A stretch of DNA of 16,052 nucleotides from DASZZZ01 sp036260375 (lineage in GTDB: Bacteria; Actinomycetota; CADDZG01; WHSQ01), in the NCBI GenBank assembly GCA_036260375.1, contig DASZZZ010000114.1, positions 1 through 16,052 of the forward strand, in the 5' to 3' direction. The first letter of the stretch is position 1. Each line of letters starts with the position of its first letter. Shown here one piece after another: positions 14,183 through 16,052 of this stretch. The translations under genes were made by a program, and so were the position numbers. The notes beneath the pieces were generated by a model. The model had not been told where the DNA came from and did not search any database. It saw only the letters and a program-made list of their open reading frames with translations.

Positions 14183-14926
14183 GTGAAACTGGTCACAGGA
14201 GTCGCCGCCGGAGTCCATCGGGTGACCGACGCGTTCACGAACTGGTACCTCGTCGAGGGCGACGGCGGCATCACGGTCGTCGACACCGGGCTGCCGTCGT
14301 CGTGGGGCTCGCTGCAGCGCGCGCTGGGGACGATCGGACGCCCGCTCGACGACGTCGGCGCCGTCGTCCTCACCCACGGGCACTTCGACCACCTCGGCTT
14401 CGCCGAGCGCGCCCGGACCGAGCTCGGCGTGCCGGTGTGGGTCCACGAGGACGACGTCGCGTTGACGCAGCACCCGCTGCGCTACGCGCACGAGCGGCCC
14501 CGCAGCCTCTACCTCGCCACGAGGCCGCGCGCGCTGCCGATCGTCGTCGCGCTGACGGCGCGGCGTGCGTGGTGGCCGGCCCCCGTGCGCGCCGTCAGCC
14601 GCTATCGCGACGGCACGCTGCCGGTGCCCGGCGCGCCGCGCGTCGTGCCGACCCCGGGTCACACCGACGGCCACTGCAGCCTCCACCTCCCCGAGCGCGA
14701 CTGCGTGATCGCGGGCGACGCCGTCGTCACGCTCGATCCGTACACGGGCCGGCGCGGCCCGCGCGTGGTGGCGCGCGCCGCCACGGCGGACTCGCGCCGC
14801 GCGCTGGAGTCGCTCGACGCCCTCGCGGCCACGGGCGCAGCGACGATCCTCGTCGGGCACGGCGACGAGTGGACGCAGGGGGCCGAGGCGGCCGCGGCGC
14901 ACGCGCGCCGCGCCGGCGTCGCGTAG
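14183..14926 (+). CDS. Metallo-beta-lactamase-fold hydrolase
   Basis: A 247-aa cytoplasmic MBL-fold protein. The metal-binding motif HGHFDH is at residues 65-70 (H65, H67, D69, H70). Further ligands appear as H160 in PTPGHTDGH, D179 in AGDAVV and H226 in VGHGDEW, so the full dinuclear-zinc set is present and the enzyme should be active. The superfamily includes glyoxalase II, lactonases and other thioester or ester hydrolases; the sequence does not tell me the substrate. An insert at about 100-150, with ERPRSLYLATRPRALPIVVALTARRAWWPAP, is hydrophobic and may shape a lipid-like or acyl substrate pocket. The start is not fully fixed: GTG at 14183 has a GGGAG about 7 bases upstream and is preferred, while an earlier in-frame GTG at 14138 would add a basic extension. 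No signal peptide. Function within the neighbourhood is unclear. Confidence 0.8.
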   Translation: MKLVTGVAAGVHRVTDAFTNWYLVEGDGGITVVDTGLPSSWGSLQRALGTIGRPLDDVGAVVLTHGHFDHLGFAERARTELGVPVWVHEDDVALTQHPLRYAHERPRSLYLATRPRALPIVVALTARRAWWPAPVRAVSRYRDGTLPVPGAPRVVPTPGHTDGHCSLHLPERDCVIAGDAVVTLDPYTGRRGPRVVARAATADSRRALESLDALAATGAATILVGHGDEWTQGAEAAAAHARRAGVA

Positions 14927-15016
14927 AGCCGCGCGGGGTGGAGGAACCGAGCTCCCGGCGTCGAACCCCACGTGCGCCGAAGGTCTCGGGATGGTCCGCG
15001 CCGTGGGGGAAGCCCA

Positions 15017-16052
15017 ATGAACAAGAGTTCGCTGTCTGCAGTCCTCGTCGTCGTGCTCGCCGCGCTCGCGGCCGCCGCGCCGGTCGGCGCGTCGGCGTCG
15101 GGCGGTGACACCGCGACGCGCCGCGCACTCGTCGACGCACGCATCCTCGACAACCCCGAGTACCAGAGCGTCCTGGTGCACGTACGGCGCGCGTCGACGA
15201 TGAGCGAGGGCGTCGCCGCGCTGCGCTCCGCCGGCGCGCTGATCGGGACGCGCTACCGCGCGATCAAGGTCTTCGTCGCGTACGGCGACCGCGCGACGCT
15301 GCTGCGCGCGGCGCGCTCGCGCCACGTCCACGCGCTCGAGGCCAACGGACCGCTCGAGCTCTACACCGAGACGTCGCACGTCGCGACGCGGGGGCAGGAC
15401 GTGCTCGATGGCGCGCTCACGGCCCGCCGCGGCACGCGTATCGACGGGCGCGGCGTCGGCGTCGCGGTCGTCGACAGCGGCGTCGACGGGACGCATCCCG
15501 ACCTCGAGTCGCGCATGGCGCTCAACGTCAAGATCGTGTGCTCGACGCCGCAGTTCGTCGTCACGAGCGTGACCGGTGGCTTCACGCAGTGCCTCGGCCC
15601 CAAGACCGTCGTCGGGCTCGACGACACCGACACGCCCTCGGCCGGCGGTCACGGCACGCACGTCGCGGGGATCGTGGCCGGCGCCGGCTCGGCGTCGGAC
15701 GGCCGCTACCACGGCGCCGCGCCCAAGGCGAAGCTCTACGGCGTGTCGGTCGGGACCGTGATCACGGTCGAGAACGCCCTCGACGGCCTCCAGTGGGTGC
15801 TCGACAACCACGACATGGTGCGCCCGCGCATCCGCGTCGTGAACAACTCGTGGGGCAGCGCGTACTCCCCCTACGACCCGGAGAACGGGCCGTTCCACAA
15901 GGCGCTGTGGAAGCTCCAGGAGCTGCTCGTCGACCGCGGCGTCACGGTCGTGTTCGCGGCCGGGAACGCGGGCGGCGACGGCGGCGAGCCGACGACGACG
16001 GCCGAGTGCATCAACCCGACGCCCGGCGTCGTCTGCGTCGCCGACTACGACG
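15017..16052 (+). CDS. Secreted subtilisin-family (S8) serine protease, 3' end missing
   Basis: The first 345 codons of a secreted subtilase; the reading frame is open to the end of the window, so the protein is truncated by the contig edge and not by mutation. Residues 1-28 are a signal peptide (NKSSLSAVLVVVLAALAAAA). An I9-type inhibitory propeptide is likely at about 49-118 (YQSVLVHVRRAS through LELYTE). The catalytic domain starts near 140: the Asp is D153 in VVDSGVDGTHPDL, the His is H212 in GGHGTHVAGIVAG, and the oxyanion Asn is N317 in AAGN. The catalytic Ser (GTSMA-type motif) would lie beyond 16052. Paired cysteines in the 175-195 region may form a disulphide. ATG at 15017 has GGGGGAAG about 5 bases upstream. 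The upstream gap 14927-15016 shows nothing else. A role in extracellular protein degradation is expected. Confidence 0.9.
   Translation, partial: MNKSSLSAVLVVVLAALAAAAPVGASASGGDTATRRALVDARILDNPEYQSVLVHVRRASTMSEGVAALRSAGALIGTRYRAIKVFVAYGDRATLLRAARSRHVHALEANGPLELYTETSHVATRGQDVLDGALTARRGTRIDGRGVGVAVVDSGVDGTHPDLESRMALNVKIVCSTPQFVVTSVTGGFTQCLGPKTVVGLDDTDTPSAGGHGTHVAGIVAGAGSASDGRYHGAAPKAKLYGVSVGTVITVENALDGLQWVLDNHDMVRPRIRVVNNSWGSAYSPYDPENGPFHKALWKLQELLVDRGVTVVFAAGNAGGDGGEPTTTAECINPTPGVVCVADYD

Noticed and set aside
14927..15016. Possible tRNA or small RNA in the gap before the subtilase
   Set aside because: A GTCGAACCCC-like stretch suggested a T-arm, but no matching acceptor, D-arm or anticodon arm can be formed.
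13787..15898. A 703-codon minus-strand open frame across the DeoR, MBL and protease genes
   Set aside because: Overlaps three real genes on the other strand and has only compositionally biased sequence.

Overview
This is a very high-GC window, about 73% in the one protein-coding stretch I counted by hand. Several genes start with GTG, Shine-Dalgarno sequences are strong, and there is a Tat-type lipoprotein signal and many secreted enzymes. This suggests an Actinomycetota chromosome, possibly of the Thermoleophilia type, but no rRNA or marker gene is present and the placement is inference. The left edge is 29 consecutive C, which looks like a contig-end artefact, and the right edge cuts through a gene.

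Layout. Left part (77-5370): a GH25 lysozyme-like gene (+), a converging NAD(P)-binding F420/NADP oxidoreductase-like gene (-), and divergent from that a large secreted M6 (immune inhibitor A-type) metalloprotease (+) ending in a strong hairpin. Then comes a small island of clearly lower GC (about 53-62% in sampled 60-base lines) with a two-gene module that looks like an antitoxin plus a RelE/ParE-type toxin (5578-6202). The toxin gene converges on and overlaps the end of a minus-strand arsR-arsM operon (7300 down to 6171). That operon encodes an ArsR-family repressor and an arsenite S-adenosylmethionine methyltransferase, translationally coupled, with a perfect inverted-repeat operator over the promoter.

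Middle and right (7434-14090): a minus-strand sugar-uptake operon reads solute-binding lipoprotein, MalF-type permease, MalG-type permease, secreted GH43 arabinanase. A DeoR-family regulator diverges from it. The 381-base divergent region between them holds a good promoter for the operon, a 10-bp-spaced direct repeat over its -35 element (candidate DeoR operator), and a predicted leader of about 209 nt with three tandem GC-rich hairpins. The likely logic is that the secreted GH43 enzyme cuts arabinan-like polysaccharide, the ABC importer takes up the oligosaccharides (its ATPase is not in the window and is presumably shared), and DeoR represses until a sugar-phosphate-type signal appears. After this come a metallo-beta-lactamase-fold hydrolase (+) and the first 345 codons of a secreted subtilisin-family protease (+) that runs off the end.

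Most families are known. The least explained features are the low-GC toxin-antitoxin-like pair, the tandem-hairpin leader with its direct-repeat operator, and the solute-binding lipoprotein with arginine just before the lipobox cysteine.
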